A stretch of DNA of 64,000 nt from Hymenobacter puniceus (GCF_014333525.1 NZ_JACSCX010000010.1:1-64000); one strand, 5' to 3'. Counted from the stretch's first letter, positions 16,257 through 25,536 are shown. The notes: generated by a model not told the origin, from the sequence alone. A program made the numbers and translations.

Positions 16257-18035
16257 CTAGCCGGCCAGCACGTCCTTGTACTGCATCTGGTAGAGCTGGC
16301 GGTAGTAGCCGTCCTGGCGGAGCAACTCCTCGTGGCGGCCCGATTCCTTGATTTCGCCGCGGTCGAGCACGATGATGCGGTCGGCTTTCTGGATGGTGCT
16401 CAGGCGGTGGGCAATGACGAGGGCGGTGCGGCCTTGCATCAGCTTCTCAATGGCCTCCTGAATCAGCTCCTCGGTTTCGGAATCAACGGACGAGGTGGCT
16501 TCATCCAGGATGATGATGGCCGGCTGGTAGACCATGGCCCGCACGAAGCTGATGAGCTGGCGCTGGCCCACCGACAGCGTGGCGCCGCGCTCCATCACGG
16601 GGTAGTCGAGGGAGCCGGGCAGGCGCTCGATGAAGCGGCGGGCGCCCACTAGGTCGGCGGCTTCCCAGATCTGGGCGTCGGTGATGTCCTCGTGGCCGAG
16701 CGTGATGTTGTCGCGGATGGTGCCCGCGAACAGGAACACGTCCTGCAGCACCACCCCAATGTGGCGGCGCAGCACGCTCAGGTCGTAGAGGGGCAGGTCG
16801 TGGCCGTCGATGCGGATGTGGCCCTTGTTGATGTCGTAGAAGCGGCTGAGCAGATTGATGATGCTGGTTTTGCCGGCGCCGGTAGCGCCCACGAAGGCCA
16901 CGGTCTGGCCGGGCTCTACCCGGAAGCTGATGTCGCGCAGCACCCATTCCTCGTCGTTGTAGGCAAACCAGACGTTTTCGAACTCCACTTCGCCGCGCAG
17001 CGTGGCCGGAGCCAGCGTGCCGTTGTTGGGTACGAACTCCTGGCTGTCGAGCAGCTTGAGCAGACGCTCGGTGCTCACCAGGCCCAACTGCAGCGTGTTG
17101 AACCGGTCGGCAATCTGGCGGATGGGGCGGAAGAACAGCGCGTTGTACATGATGAAGGCGATGAGCGCGCCCTTGGAAATCGTGCCCTCGATCTGGCCCT
17201 GCGCGGCGTACCACACCAGCAGCCCCACTCCTACTGCCGCCAGCACCTCGGCTACCGGAAAGTAGATGCTGTAGTAGAGCACCGAGCGGATATTGGCGCG
17301 GGTATGCTCCTGGTTGAGGGCCTGAAACTTGCGGTATTCGCGCTGCTCGTTGTTGAAGATCTGCACCACGTTCATGCCCGTCAGGTGCTCCTGCACGAAG
17401 GCATTGAGGCTGGCTACGGCCGTACGCACCTCCTGAAACGACTTCTTCACCTTCTCCTTGAACACATAGGTGCTAAACAGCAGCGGCGGAATCACGGACA
17501 AGCTAACCAGCGTCAGGCGCCAGTCGATGTAGAACATGAAGGCCATGATGAACACAATTTGCAGAATGTCGCCAATCATAGCCGCCAAGCCTTCACTGAA
17601 CACGTCAGATAGCGTTTCAACATCAGAAATGTTGCGCGTGACGAGCACCCCAATAGGCGTGCGGTCAAAGAACTTGAGGCGCAGGTTGAGGATGTGCTGG
17701 TAGAGGTCTACGCGGATGTCGCGCACGATGTACTGGCCCAGCCAGCCACCGAAATAGGTCTGGAGGTAGCTCACGAAGGCGTGCGCCACCAGCAGCACCA
17801 GCAGAATGCCGAAGCCCCGGTTCAGCCCCACCCAGTCGTTTTGCTCGATGGTCACATCAACCATGCGCTGAATGAGGAAGGGCCGCAGCGTGCCCAGCAC
17901 GGCCGTGGCCACGGTCAGGAACACCAACAGATAGAAGATGCGCCGGTAGGGCCGCACGTACACCATCAGCCGGCGCAGCACCTGCCAGTCGAAGATATTA
18001 CCGGATTTGGCGGGGGTAGCAGTAGTTGGGTCCAA
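16257..18035 (-). CDS. ABC half-exporter, MdlB/BmrD type, canonical Walker B
   Basis: This exporter subunit (592 aa) has a six-helix transmembrane domain and a nucleotide-binding domain with Walker A GATGAGKTS. Walker B is IIILDEATSSVD with the catalytic Glu present (Glu512). The switch region is VIAHR. The signature is LSVGQ (487-491) rather than LSGGQ. That deviation, together with the Asp at the catalytic position of the exporter at 8853-10640, is the pattern of a heterodimer with one degenerate site. The start is TTG 18035; the next Met is 23 codons further in, inside the predicted elbow helix. It is monocistronic. Confidence 0.93.
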   Translation of the reverse strand: MDPTTATPAKSGNIFDWQVLRRLMVYVRPYRRIFYLLVFLTVATAVLGTLRPFLIQRMVDVTIEQNDWVGLNRGFGILLVLLVAHAFVSYLQTYFGGWLGQYIVRDIRVDLYQHILNLRLKFFDRTPIGVLVTRNISDVETLSDVFSEGLAAMIGDILQIVFIMAFMFYIDWRLTLVSLSVIPPLLFSTYVFKEKVKKSFQEVRTAVASLNAFVQEHLTGMNVVQIFNNEQREYRKFQALNQEHTRANIRSVLYYSIYFPVAEVLAAVGVGLLVWYAAQGQIEGTISKGALIAFIMYNALFFRPIRQIADRFNTLQLGLVSTERLLKLLDSQEFVPNNGTLAPATLRGEVEFENVWFAYNDEEWVLRDISFRVEPGQTVAFVGATGAGKTSIINLLSRFYDINKGHIRIDGHDLPLYDLSVLRRHIGVVLQDVFLFAGTIRDNITLGHEDITDAQIWEAADLVGARRFIERLPGSLDYPVMERGATLSVGQRQLISFVRAMVYQPAIIILDEATSSVDSETEELIQEAIEKLMQGRTALVIAHRLSTIQKADRIIVLDRGEIKESGRHEELLRQDGYYRQLYQMQYKDVLAG

Positions 18036-18110
18036 AGCAGCGGGTGGAGTGAAACGTAGTAACCGGGGCTGGTGGCGGGAAGTTGCACAGCCAGCAGAAC
18101 GACCTTAATT

Positions 18111-18283
18111 GAACGTCATGAATAGAACGTCATTCCGAACATGTGGCGCATCAAGCCAGCGACGAGGAATCTCGCCAGCGTGGTAACCACTGAGAATACC
18201 ACATCCTCCAGCTTCCTCACTTTGTTCGGAATGACAATAGCCTCGGGCGAGATGCTTCGGCTGCGCCTCTGCATGACGTTCAT
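18111..18283. repeat. Dispersed palindromic element, composite copy
   Basis: Left ends GAACGTCATG and AGAACGTCATTCCGA and right ends TCGGAATGACA and GCATGACGTTC show two subtypes fused or nested. It lies between truA and the ABC exporter gene. Confidence 0.7.
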
Positions 18284-18322
18284 GCGCCGCTGCCTCATGT
18301 CCTTGCGCTGCTGCCTGATGGG

Positions 18323-19114
18323 CTACCGGCCCACAAAGTACGGCAAACCAGGCGGCACCAGTTCGGCGGGCACCACATCGGGCGTGTATTCCACGCGGCT
18401 CAGGTAGAGGCCCTGGGCCGGAGCGGCGCCGCTGGCATCCACGCGGCTTTGGGCCCACAGAATCTGTTGAAACTGGGCAGGCGTGATTTTGCCCCGACCC
18501 ACGCTCAGCAGCGTGCCCACCACCAGCCGCACCATGCCGCGCACAAAGCGGTTGGCCCGGATGCGGAACACCAGCCCGCCGGGCATCTGGTGCCAGCCGG
18601 CCTCATATACCACGCACACGTAGTGGTTTTCGCCGCCTTTCACCTTGGAAAACGCCGTGAAGTCACGTGAGCCGAGCAGATGAGCGGCGGCTTCGTTCAT
18701 GGCTGCCACGTCGGGGGCCAGGTCCACGTAGAGGGCGCGGCCTACGCTGAACGGGTCAGGCACTTGGCGCACATAGTACTCGTAGGTGCGGGCATCGGCC
18801 GAGAAGCGGGCGTGAGCCTGCGGCGGCACCGGATGCAGCGCGTAAGCGGCAATGTCGGGCGGCAGCGCGCGGTTGAGGCGGTAGAGCAGGGTCTTGATGT
18901 CCAGCGCGGCGGGCAGCTCAGCCTCAAAGTGCGCTACCTGATGGCTGGCGTGCACGCCGGTATCGGTGCGGCCGCTGCCCAGGCAAAATACCGGCTGGCG
19001 CAGCACCTGCGACAGACATCGGTCCAGTTCCTGCTGCACCGTGAGCGTGTTGGGCTGCACCTGCCAGCCGTGGTAGCGGGTGCCGTCGTAGGCCAGATGG
19101 AGAAAGTAGCGCAC
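18323..19114 (-). CDS. truA: tRNA pseudouridine(38-40) synthase TruA
   Basis: It isomerises uridines 38-40 in the anticodon arm of tRNAs. The 263-aa protein has the family's N-terminus MRYFLHLAYDGTRYHGWQ, catalytic Asp51 in GSGRTDTGVHA, and FRIRANRFVRGMVR at the C-terminal half. I chose GTG 19114, which gives exactly the usual N-terminus; the longer frame reads into a repeat. The gene is bracketed by intergenic repeats. Confidence 0.95.
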   Translation of the reverse strand: MRYFLHLAYDGTRYHGWQVQPNTLTVQQELDRCLSQVLRQPVFCLGSGRTDTGVHASHQVAHFEAELPAALDIKTLLYRLNRALPPDIAAYALHPVPPQAHARFSADARTYEYYVRQVPDPFSVGRALYVDLAPDVAAMNEAAAHLLGSRDFTAFSKVKGGENHYVCVVYEAGWHQMPGGLVFRIRANRFVRGMVRLVVGTLLSVGRGKITPAQFQQILWAQSRVDASGAAPAQGLYLSRVEYTPDVVPAELVPPGLPYFVGR

Positions 19115-19150
19115 TGTTTTGGATGATGAGGTGATGGAGTGATGACGGGG

Positions 19151-19247
19151 CCTCACCCCCTAGACCCTCTCCCAAAGAGAGGGGGAACTAGCGCTAGATA
19201 TTAGCGCTAGATGTTGTTTTCTGGAGCTAAAGCCTGTTGGGGTGAGG
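19151..19247. repeat. Palindromic element, CCTCACCCC family
   Basis: CCTCACCCCCTAGACCCTCT at the left and GGGGTGAGG at the right are the ends; inner AACTAGCGCTAGATATTAGCGCTAG holds further symmetry. The same family occurs at 31851-32203. Confidence 0.65.
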
Positions 19248-19279
19248 TTCTCGACACAGGCGAAGGCCTATGCTACAAT

Positions 19280-19819
19280 TCACACCACCAGCGCGTAGAG
19301 CTTGGAGTCCAGCATCTGGCCGTCTTTCACTACGCTTTTCCGCATCGTAGCTTCCAGCGCAAACCCGGCTTTTTCCAGCACCCGCGCTGAGGCTGCGTTG
19401 GGCTCGAATACCACGGCATACAACCGACACACATCAAAATGGGCCAGCACGTAGGCTGATACGGCCTGCACAGCCGCCGTGGCCAGCCCGCGCCCCCAGT
19501 ACGGCCGCGCCAGCCAGTAGCCGACTTCGGCTGAGCGGCGGCGCACGTCGCTCTTGAAATGCACCCCGATGCTGCCCACCGATACGCCATCCACCGCAAA
19601 CGCCAGGTGCAGGTCGCGCTGGTTGTCGGCGGTCAGAGCCAGGAAGTATTCGGCGTCCTGGGCAGTGTAGGGGTGCGGAAAGGTGTCGCGCAGGTTCTGC
19701 CAGATACCTCGGTCGTTGGCGTACTCGGTTAGCGCCGGGGCATCCGAGAGGTGCCAGGGCCGCAGGCACGCGCCCGGCTGGGGCAACGGCAGCGTAGGCG
19801 AGAGAAGCAGATTGGCCAT
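19280..19819 (-). CDS. RimJ/RimL-type GNAT N-acetyltransferase
   Basis: The 179-aa protein has the RimJ/RimL layout: RPWHLSDAPAL at the start, AEVGYWLARPYWGRGLATAAV (acetyl-CoA loop, about residues 97-117), then FEPNAASARVLEKAGF, the classic RimJ/RimL motif. It would acetylate the N-terminus of a protein or an amino group; the target is unknown. It is monocistronic, between two repeat regions. Confidence 0.88.
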   Translation of the reverse strand: MANLLLSPTLPLPQPGACLRPWHLSDAPALTEYANDRGIWQNLRDTFPHPYTAQDAEYFLALTADNQRDLHLAFAVDGVSVGSIGVHFKSDVRRRSAEVGYWLARPYWGRGLATAAVQAVSAYVLAHFDVCRLYAVVFEPNAASARVLEKAGFALEATMRKSVVKDGQMLDSKLYALVV

Positions 19820-19845
19820 TGGGTTGTTCGTTGCAGATTACTGGT

Positions 19846-20014
19846 TTCCATACGAACGTCATGCCGAGGCGTAGCCGAAGCATCTCGCGTGCTGACGTTA
19901 CTTCACTAGCCCAGGGTTTAAACCTTAGGCCACGGAGCGGTTGTCATCTGACTATTTAACAACCTCAGCACGCGAGATACTTCGGCTACGCCTCGGCATG
20001 ACGTTCGTATGGAA
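19846..20014. repeat. Dispersed palindromic element with long core
   Basis: The arms start TTCCATACGAACGTCATGCC and end with its exact complement; about 50 bp pair with few mismatches. The loop contains TAGCCCAGGGTTTAAACC and CGGAGCGG, shared in reverse orientation with the copy at 35557-35706. Confidence 0.9.
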
Positions 20015-20034
20015 CCCCTCAACCAACAGCTACC

Positions 20035-21237
20035 CTACATCCGCTCGTAAATCACGGAAGCGCCCTGCCCTACTCCCACGCACATGGTCACGAGGCCGTA
20101 GCGCACGGTTTCGCGGCGCTGCATTTCGTGGAGCAGCGTGGCCGTGATGCGCGAGCCAGCCGCGCCCAGCGGGTGCCCGATGGCAATGGAGCCGCCGTTT
20201 ACGTTCACGATGTCCATGTTCAAATCCAGGTCGCGGACGCAGGCAATGCTTTGAGCGGCAAACGCTTCATTTAACTCAATCAGCCCGATTTCCTGCAAGG
20301 TCAGGCCGGCGCGCTGCAGCACTTTCTGGGTGGCGGGCACCGGGCCCAAACCCATGTACGCCGGATCGACGCCAGCTACAGCCGAAGCCACCACCCGAGC
20401 CATGGGCTTGAGGTTGAAGCGTTTGAGCGCAGCCTCACTCACCACCAGCACGCCCGCGGCACCGTCGTTGATACCAGCCGAGTTACCGGCCGTAACGGTG
20501 CCATCAACGGGCTGGAAAGCCGGACGGATGGTAGCCAGCTTCTCCATGGTACTCAGGCGCGGCGGCTCATCGGTGTCGAATAGCGCGGCGGCACCCTTGG
20601 GGTTAGCCACAAATACCGGCACGATTTCCTTACGGAACCGTCCTTTCTCGGCAGCCCGATGGTATTTGCGCTGCGAATCGAAGGCAAACTCGTCTTGCTC
20701 GGTGCGCGTGATGCCGTACTTGCGCGCCACGTTTTCGGCCGTTTCGCCCATGGCAAACGGGTGGTGCATCTTGCTGAGCTTGGGGTTGGTGAAGCGCCAG
20801 CCCAGCGTGGTGTCGTGGGCCGTCAGCTCGCGCCCAAAGGCCGTTTCCGACTTGGCCATTACGAACGGGGCGCGGGTCATGCTTTCGGTTCCGCCGGCCA
20901 GGTACACGTCGCCTTCGCCAGCCATGATGGCGCGGGAGGCATCGGTGATGCTCTGCAGGCCGGAAGCGCACAGGCGGTTGACGGTGCAGCCCGGCACCGT
21001 GATGGGCAGACCGGCCAGCAACGCCGACATGCGGGCCACGTTGCGGTTGTCTTCGCCGGCTTGGTTGGCGGCGCCAATGATGACGTCTTCTACCGCGCTT
21101 TTATCGAGAGAAGGGTTGCGACGCAGCAGTTCGCGCAAAATGTGGGCGGCCAGGTCGTCGGGACGGACGCTGCTCAGGGCTCCTGCAAAACGGGCAATCG
21201 GAGTCCGGACGGCGTCAACTATGTAAGCGGTAGGCAT
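20035..21237 (-). CDS. Acetyl-CoA C-acyltransferase (thiolase), PcaF/PaaJ-like
   Basis: This 400-aa thiolase has the acyl-binding Cys90 in TVNRLCASG, the His in GHPLGAAGSR and the second Cys in CVGVGQG. The catalytic set is complete, so it can cleave or form 3-ketoacyl-CoA. It is a clear paralogue of the thiolase at 32207-33412, with the same length, the same Cys90 and many shared blocks. It stands alone, outside the phenylacetate cluster, so a general beta-oxidation or acetoacetyl-CoA role is likely. Confidence 0.92.
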   Translation of the reverse strand: MPTAYIVDAVRTPIARFAGALSSVRPDDLAAHILRELLRRNPSLDKSAVEDVIIGAANQAGEDNRNVARMSALLAGLPITVPGCTVNRLCASGLQSITDASRAIMAGEGDVYLAGGTESMTRAPFVMAKSETAFGRELTAHDTTLGWRFTNPKLSKMHHPFAMGETAENVARKYGITRTEQDEFAFDSQRKYHRAAEKGRFRKEIVPVFVANPKGAAALFDTDEPPRLSTMEKLATIRPAFQPVDGTVTAGNSAGINDGAAGVLVVSEAALKRFNLKPMARVVASAVAGVDPAYMGLGPVPATQKVLQRAGLTLQEIGLIELNEAFAAQSIACVRDLDLNMDIVNVNGGSIAIGHPLGAAGSRITATLLHEMQRRETVRYGLVTMCVGVGQGASVIYERM

Positions 21238-21275
21238 TGGTAGGTTCGGATGCAGTTATTCCAGTCGTTGTTGGC

Positions 21276-21283
21276 TACTTTTG
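21276..21283 (+). promoter_or_regulatory. Candidate -7 element for the DUF4293 gene
   Basis: TACTTTTG matches TAnnTTTG exactly and lies about 47 nt before the start codon at 21330. Confidence 0.45.
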
Positions 21284-21329
21284 CCGGCCCGGCGGCACTG
21301 CCGACGGCCTAAACTGACAAAACACAAAG

Positions 21330-21806
21330 ATGATACAAAGAATCCAAAGCGTATTCCTGCTGCTGCTCGCCCTGTGCATGGTGGCCGTGCTGTTTCTCCC
21401 TCTCTGGCACAAAGCCGACCCCACCACCAGCCAGGAATTAACCATGACGGCCCTGAGATTCAGCTACAATAAGCCCGGCGCAGGCCTTATTCCGTCCGGC
21501 AACGTCTGGGTTATTGCGGCATTTGCGGCGGCTTCGGCGGCGGTGGCGCTGTTCGAGATTTTCCAGTTTCGCAACCGGTTTCTGCAGCTCAAGCTGGGCA
21601 TGCTCAACCTGCTACTGATTCTGTGTACCATCGGGGCGGGCTTCTACTTCTCCACCCTGGGCGAACAGGCGCTGAACGTAAAGATGCTGGGCTCTTTTCA
21701 GGCGGGTTTCTACCTGCCCACGCTGGCCCTGCTGCTGAACCTACTGGCCAACCGCTTCATCCGCCGCGACGAGCAGTTGGTGCGCAGCATGGACCGCCTG
21801 CGGTAG
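21330..21806 (+). CDS. DUF4293 family membrane protein
   Basis: The 158-aa protein begins MIQRIQSVFLLLLALCM, the signature of the Bacteroidota-specific DUF4293 family. It has four predicted membrane helices (about 5-25, 55-75, 88-108, 121-142) and a basic tail. Function is unknown. It is monocistronic, with a strong terminator after it. Confidence 0.88.
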   Translation: MIQRIQSVFLLLLALCMVAVLFLPLWHKADPTTSQELTMTALRFSYNKPGAGLIPSGNVWVIAAFAAASAAVALFEIFQFRNRFLQLKLGMLNLLLILCTIGAGFYFSTLGEQALNVKMLGSFQAGFYLPTLALLLNLLANRFIRRDEQLVRSMDRLR

Positions 21807-21831
21807 ACAACTGCCAAGAATACTTTTCGCG

Positions 21832-21881
21832 CTCAACCAAAAAGAGGCTTCCACCTGCGTGGAAGCCTCTTTTTGGTTGAG
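21832..21881. terminator. Bidirectional terminator
   Basis: CTCAACCAAAAAGAGGCTTC at the left has its exact complement at the right. It separates convergent DUF4293 and DUF4476 genes. Confidence 0.9.
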
Positions 21882-21907
21882 TTTTATACTGCCCGGCTGC
21901 TGGCAAC

Positions 21908-22780
21908 TTAGCGCGGTACCTGCTGCGCCAGATACTGTTGCAGCTCGTTGGCCGAGTGCGAGAACGTAAAGCCTTCGTTGAGCCGGTATAGGTTCTGGCG
22001 GTCTACCACGCGGCTGGAACCGTATTTGGCCAGCTCCATCTTGGAATCCTCGAAGCTTAGCTCTTTCATCAGCCGGGCCAGGTCTTCGGCCCGCAGGCCG
22101 GTTTCGCTGAGGGCCAGGCGGGCCATGGGCAGCTTGTCCTTGTCGAACGACTGACGGTGCACGGCCGCCACCAGCCCATCCACTTCCTGCGGCGTCATCA
22201 CGCGGTTGTAGCTCACGCTGCTTCCGCCGTAGTAGCCACCGCCGTTGTTGTTGCCGTTAGGATAGCCGCCGTTGTTGCCACCGTTATTCGGGTAGCCACC
22301 GTTGCCGTAGCCGCCGGGCTGTCCGGGAGTTGGCTGGTTGCCATACGAATCGTCGTAGTCTTCGTCTCCCCCCTGTGGGCTGCCACCTTGCACACCGCCG
22401 TAGCCACCGTTAGGGTAGCCACCATTATCGTAGCCGCCGCGGAGCGGCACCGCAGCCACTTTGCGCAGCTCGGGGCCACGGCCGGGGCGCGTCAGGAGCA
22501 CAAAACTGGTTTCCAGGCCAGGGTCCAGGAAAACGCGGGTGCGGTAGCTGACGGAGCGACCATAGCCCACCGGTATCATAAACTCAGCCCAATGAACACC
22601 GGGGGCAATCCAGTTGAGGTGCACCTGGCGGGCACCACCACGCGTGAGCATGCGGCCATCAAAGCGCAGGTTGAAGGGCACACCACGCTCCGAGGTGATG
22701 TTCATGTTGGCCGGGGCAGCCTGCAGGTGAGCGGCCGTCAGCAACAGTAGGCTGAGGCAAAAGAGTAGCGCCTTTTTCAT
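21908..22780 (-). CDS. DUF4476 domain protein with glycine/tyrosine-rich linker
   Basis: The 290-aa protein has a signal peptide (about 1-21, ending LQAAPA), a beta-rich domain (about 25-110) and a low-complexity linker of GGYPNGGYGG-like units (about 115-195). A C-terminal DUF4476 domain follows (about 200-288, MTPQEVDGLVAAVHRQSFD). It is probably exported. DUF4476 is common in Bacteroidota and uncharacterised. The linker may be flexible or adhesive. ATG 22780 is chosen at the signal peptide. Confidence 0.87.
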   Translation of the reverse strand: MKKALLFCLSLLLLTAAHLQAAPANMNITSERGVPFNLRFDGRMLTRGGARQVHLNWIAPGVHWAEFMIPVGYGRSVSYRTRVFLDPGLETSFVLLTRPGRGPELRKVAAVPLRGGYDNGGYPNGGYGGVQGGSPQGGDEDYDDSYGNQPTPGQPGGYGNGGYPNNGGNNGGYPNGNNNGGGYYGGSSVSYNRVMTPQEVDGLVAAVHRQSFDKDKLPMARLALSETGLRAEDLARLMKELSFEDSKMELAKYGSSRVVDRQNLYRLNEGFTFSHSANELQQYLAQQVPR

Positions 22781-22956
22781 GGCAGTAAGTGGTTGCGACG
22801 AAAGCAGTCCGTTTGCCTTCATATGAGGGTCTAAGCCAAGGATTGTGCCAGTTCCCGGAACTTTACCGGCCTGCAGCTGGTTTGCGCCCCTCTTTTTTTC
22901 CGTGTATACGCCCTCTACAAAGCTGAAACGCACTTCTCTGCCAGCCTATAAAGCAA

Positions 22957-22993
22957 GAAAACGCCCCCTATTTCAGAAATAGGGAGCGTTTTC
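22957..22993. terminator. Terminator of the OmpA-like gene
   Basis: GAAAACGCCCCCTATTTC pairs with GAAATAGGGAGCGTTTTC with one mismatch. It lies just after the stop codon of the leftward gene at 23012. Confidence 0.8.
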
Positions 22994-23011
22994 AGTTACT
23001 GCTTGCTGTAA

Positions 23012-24940
23012 TTACTCGGCAATCTTGGTCACTTTGAATTCTGTGCGGCGGTTGCGCTGGAACTGGTCTTCGGTTTTGGCATCCTTCACTTCAGGCCGGC
23101 TCTCGCCGTAGCCTTTCGCCGTGATGCGCGCCTTGTCAATACCCTTCGAGATGATGTAGTCTACGGCCGACTGCGCGCGTTTCTGCGACAGAGTCTGGTT
23201 GTAGGCATCCTTGCCGCGCGAGTCGGTGTGGGAGCTTAGCTCGATGGTGATGTTAGGGTTGTCGTTGAGCGTTTCCACCAGCTTGTCCAGCTCCAGCGCC
23301 GCATCCGGTCGGATATCGGCCTTGTCGTAGTCGTAGAGAATGTTTTCAACGCGGATAGCCTTGTTTTTCACGATTTCCGTGAGCGTGAGGGCCACCGGAA
23401 TCCGCACATCTGTCATTTCGTTTACCAGCTGGTCCTGGGCCGGCTTACGGCCTACGGTGCTTAGTGGGGCGCGGGCCGTAAAAAAGCCCGGCCGGTCGGC
23501 TACCAGCGCATAATTGGCGGCTGCAGAGTCCAGCTTAAGGCTGAACTTGCCTTCAGCATCGGCCGTCACATCCTGGATTTTCTGGCCATTGCGGCCATAC
23601 AACGTTACGGTTTCGCCGCTGGCGGGGGCAATAACACCTGTTTTCTCGTTGCGGGTTACCACCGTACCATCGGCATAGAAGCTAACCAGCTTCAGTGGCC
23701 GCTGACGGAACATGTAGAGGTCGTCGGAGCCTTTGCCGCCTGCCCGGTTAGAGGAGAATACGCCGCCGTCCTTGGTAGTGAAGTAGGGGGCAAAATCGTC
23801 GCCCGCGCTGTTGATGGGCGTGCCCAGGTTTTTCACCTTGCCTTTGTCCAACATAAAGATGTCAAGCTTGCCTAAACCAGGCTGCCCATCCGAGGAGAAG
23901 TACATGGTGCCGTCCGGCGACACGGCCGGGAAGTTGTCGTTGCCGGCCGTGTTTACCTGGTCACCCAGGTTTTCGGCGGGCGAGAAGCGGCCGTTCGGGC
24001 CAAGCGTGGCTTTATAGATATCGTTGCCGCCGAGGCCACCTTTGCGGCCAGAGGCGAAGTACAGCGTCTGACCGTCGGTGCTGAAGGCTGGCGCGAAGTC
24101 GTCGGCTGTTCGGTCGTTGATGTTGGCCAGGACAGGCTCGCTCCAGGCGCCGTTCTTGAAGTAGGAAATCCACAGATCCACGCTCAGCAGGCCTTTCTTA
24201 GAGCCGTTGTTGGAGCGGGCAAATACCATTGTTTTGCCATCGGGCGTGTACGTAGCGCTGGCTTCGTGCTTGTCTTCGGTATTGAACAGAGGATCCAGCT
24301 TACGTACGGCACCACCGGTCATTTTCTCGGCATCATCGAATTTCACTGCGTACAGGTCGCTGAAATTCTCTCCGTTGCCCAGATACTTTTTTCCCTCACG
24401 GCCGGAAGCAAACACCAGTTCCTTGGTATCGGGCATCAGGGTGGAGCCGAACTCTGAGGCTGGGGTATTCACTTGGTCGAGCGCCATCACCTCGTTGTTG
24501 GAACGCATGGCCATGATGGTGTTGGCCATCTTGGCGTTGCGGGATTCCATTTCGGCACGAGGAGCCAGCGCCCGGCCAGCACTAGCCTGGGTATAGGCAT
24601 CAAACTGCTGTGCGGCTTCCTCAAACTTGCCATTGGCTTTTAATGCCTGGCCGTAATAAAACACCACATCCGGCGCCTTTACGCTACCATCAATAGCCGC
24701 CTTATAGAAGCTCTCCGCCTGCTCGATCCGGTTGGAGAGACGGTAGGCTTCTGCTATGCGGAAGTTAGCAGTAGCTGCGTTTTTCCCCTTGGCAACATCT
24801 GCTTTGTATAGCTGGATAGCAGTTTCGTACTCGCCTTGGGCAAAGCGCTTGTCCGCTTTGCTCGCGCCACCAGACGCAGCGCATCCGCTCAGTAGTGCGG
24901 CAGCGCCGGCCGTAGCGCAGACCAGTAGTATGTTCTTCAT
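23012..24940 (-). CDS. TPR/PD40/OmpA lipoprotein (PorE-like)
   Basis: The 642-aa protein has a lipobox (LLSGC, Cys20) and TPR units (about 25-130). A beta-propeller of PD40 blades follows (about 150-420, repeated TLYFASGRKGGLGGNDIY and MYFSSDGQPGLGKLDIF), then a carboxypeptidase-regulatory-like fold (about 440-500) and a C-terminal OmpA peptidoglycan-binding domain (about 525-640, LSSHTDSRGKDAYNQTLSQKRA). This domain order matches PorE, the type IX secretion component that links the system to peptidoglycan, though several paralogues share it. It should sit at the periplasmic face of the outer membrane. Confidence 0.88.
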   Translation of the reverse strand: MKNILLVCATAGAAALLSGCAASGGASKADKRFAQGEYETAIQLYKADVAKGKNAATANFRIAEAYRLSNRIEQAESFYKAAIDGSVKAPDVVFYYGQALKANGKFEEAAQQFDAYTQASAGRALAPRAEMESRNAKMANTIMAMRSNNEVMALDQVNTPASEFGSTLMPDTKELVFASGREGKKYLGNGENFSDLYAVKFDDAEKMTGGAVRKLDPLFNTEDKHEASATYTPDGKTMVFARSNNGSKKGLLSVDLWISYFKNGAWSEPVLANINDRTADDFAPAFSTDGQTLYFASGRKGGLGGNDIYKATLGPNGRFSPAENLGDQVNTAGNDNFPAVSPDGTMYFSSDGQPGLGKLDIFMLDKGKVKNLGTPINSAGDDFAPYFTTKDGGVFSSNRAGGKGSDDLYMFRQRPLKLVSFYADGTVVTRNEKTGVIAPASGETVTLYGRNGQKIQDVTADAEGKFSLKLDSAAANYALVADRPGFFTARAPLSTVGRKPAQDQLVNEMTDVRIPVALTLTEIVKNKAIRVENILYDYDKADIRPDAALELDKLVETLNDNPNITIELSSHTDSRGKDAYNQTLSQKRAQSAVDYIISKGIDKARITAKGYGESRPEVKDAKTEDQFQRNRRTEFKVTKIAE

Positions 24941-25041
24941 AGTTGGTGAACGATGGAGTGAATGATAAGCCAGCAGTTAAGCCAGCAAACCCGGACCTAA
25001 TAATACTAAGTTTGTACAGTATAATAGTCGTAAAACAAAAA

Positions 25042-25536
25042 TTAGCCGACCGATTCAAAGTAACGAGCCAGCCAGGTTTGGCTGGCAGGGGCCGGAAACG
25101 ACGACTGCAGCCTTCCTTTCTGAGCTATGGTAGCGTCGAAATAGGGCGTGTCTGGGGTGAGTTGGCCTGTAGCAATTGCGTCACGTAGCTGCGGCCGGCT
25201 CAGCAGTTGTATCTGCCCGCCCACCAGAAACGCCATGCGCGACTTTTCCAGCAACGACACCCCCAAACCGTCCTCGATACTGCGTACGAATCGAACGGAA
25301 GCATCAATCGAGCAGCCACTGGCATCCGCCACAGCCTCGTCCAGCCCAACAATCAGAAACTGCTGGTGCAGCACGTCAGCCGATGCCGCCAGTGCGCGTC
25401 CGTGGCTGGTCCACTCATCAGCGAAACGGCATAACGCCGGTTGCAAATCAGCTATTTCATTGGCTGTAAAAGGGCGGTTGGCTTGATAAATCCAGATGCG
25501 GGCAGAGGCCGGCAGCTGGTCAAAGGAAACGTACAT
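25042..25536 (-). CDS. Conserved Bacteroidota protein, unknown function
   Basis: The 164-aa protein begins MYVSFDQLPASARIWIYQAN and has the conserved block ASGCSIDASVRFVRSIE. I recall this family as widespread in Bacteroidota, often mislabelled 'ABC transporter ATPase'; no Walker motifs are present. It appears soluble. No function can be assigned. It is upstream of, and on the same strand as, the OmpA-like gene, 101 bp away. Confidence 0.8.
   Translation of the reverse strand: MYVSFDQLPASARIWIYQANRPFTANEIADLQPALCRFADEWTSHGRALAASADVLHQQFLIVGLDEAVADASGCSIDASVRFVRSIEDGLGVSLLEKSRMAFLVGGQIQLLSRPQLRDAIATGQLTPDTPYFDATIAQKGRLQSSFPAPASQTWLARYFESVG

Noticed and set aside
22210-22440. Short tandem repeats resembling a CRISPR or satellite
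   Set aside because: They encode the Gly/Tyr/Asn-rich linker of the DUF4476 protein in frame; spacing is irregular and no cas genes are present.
25042-25536. 'ABC transporter ATPase' label for the 164-aa protein
   Set aside because: No Walker A, signature or Walker B motif is present.
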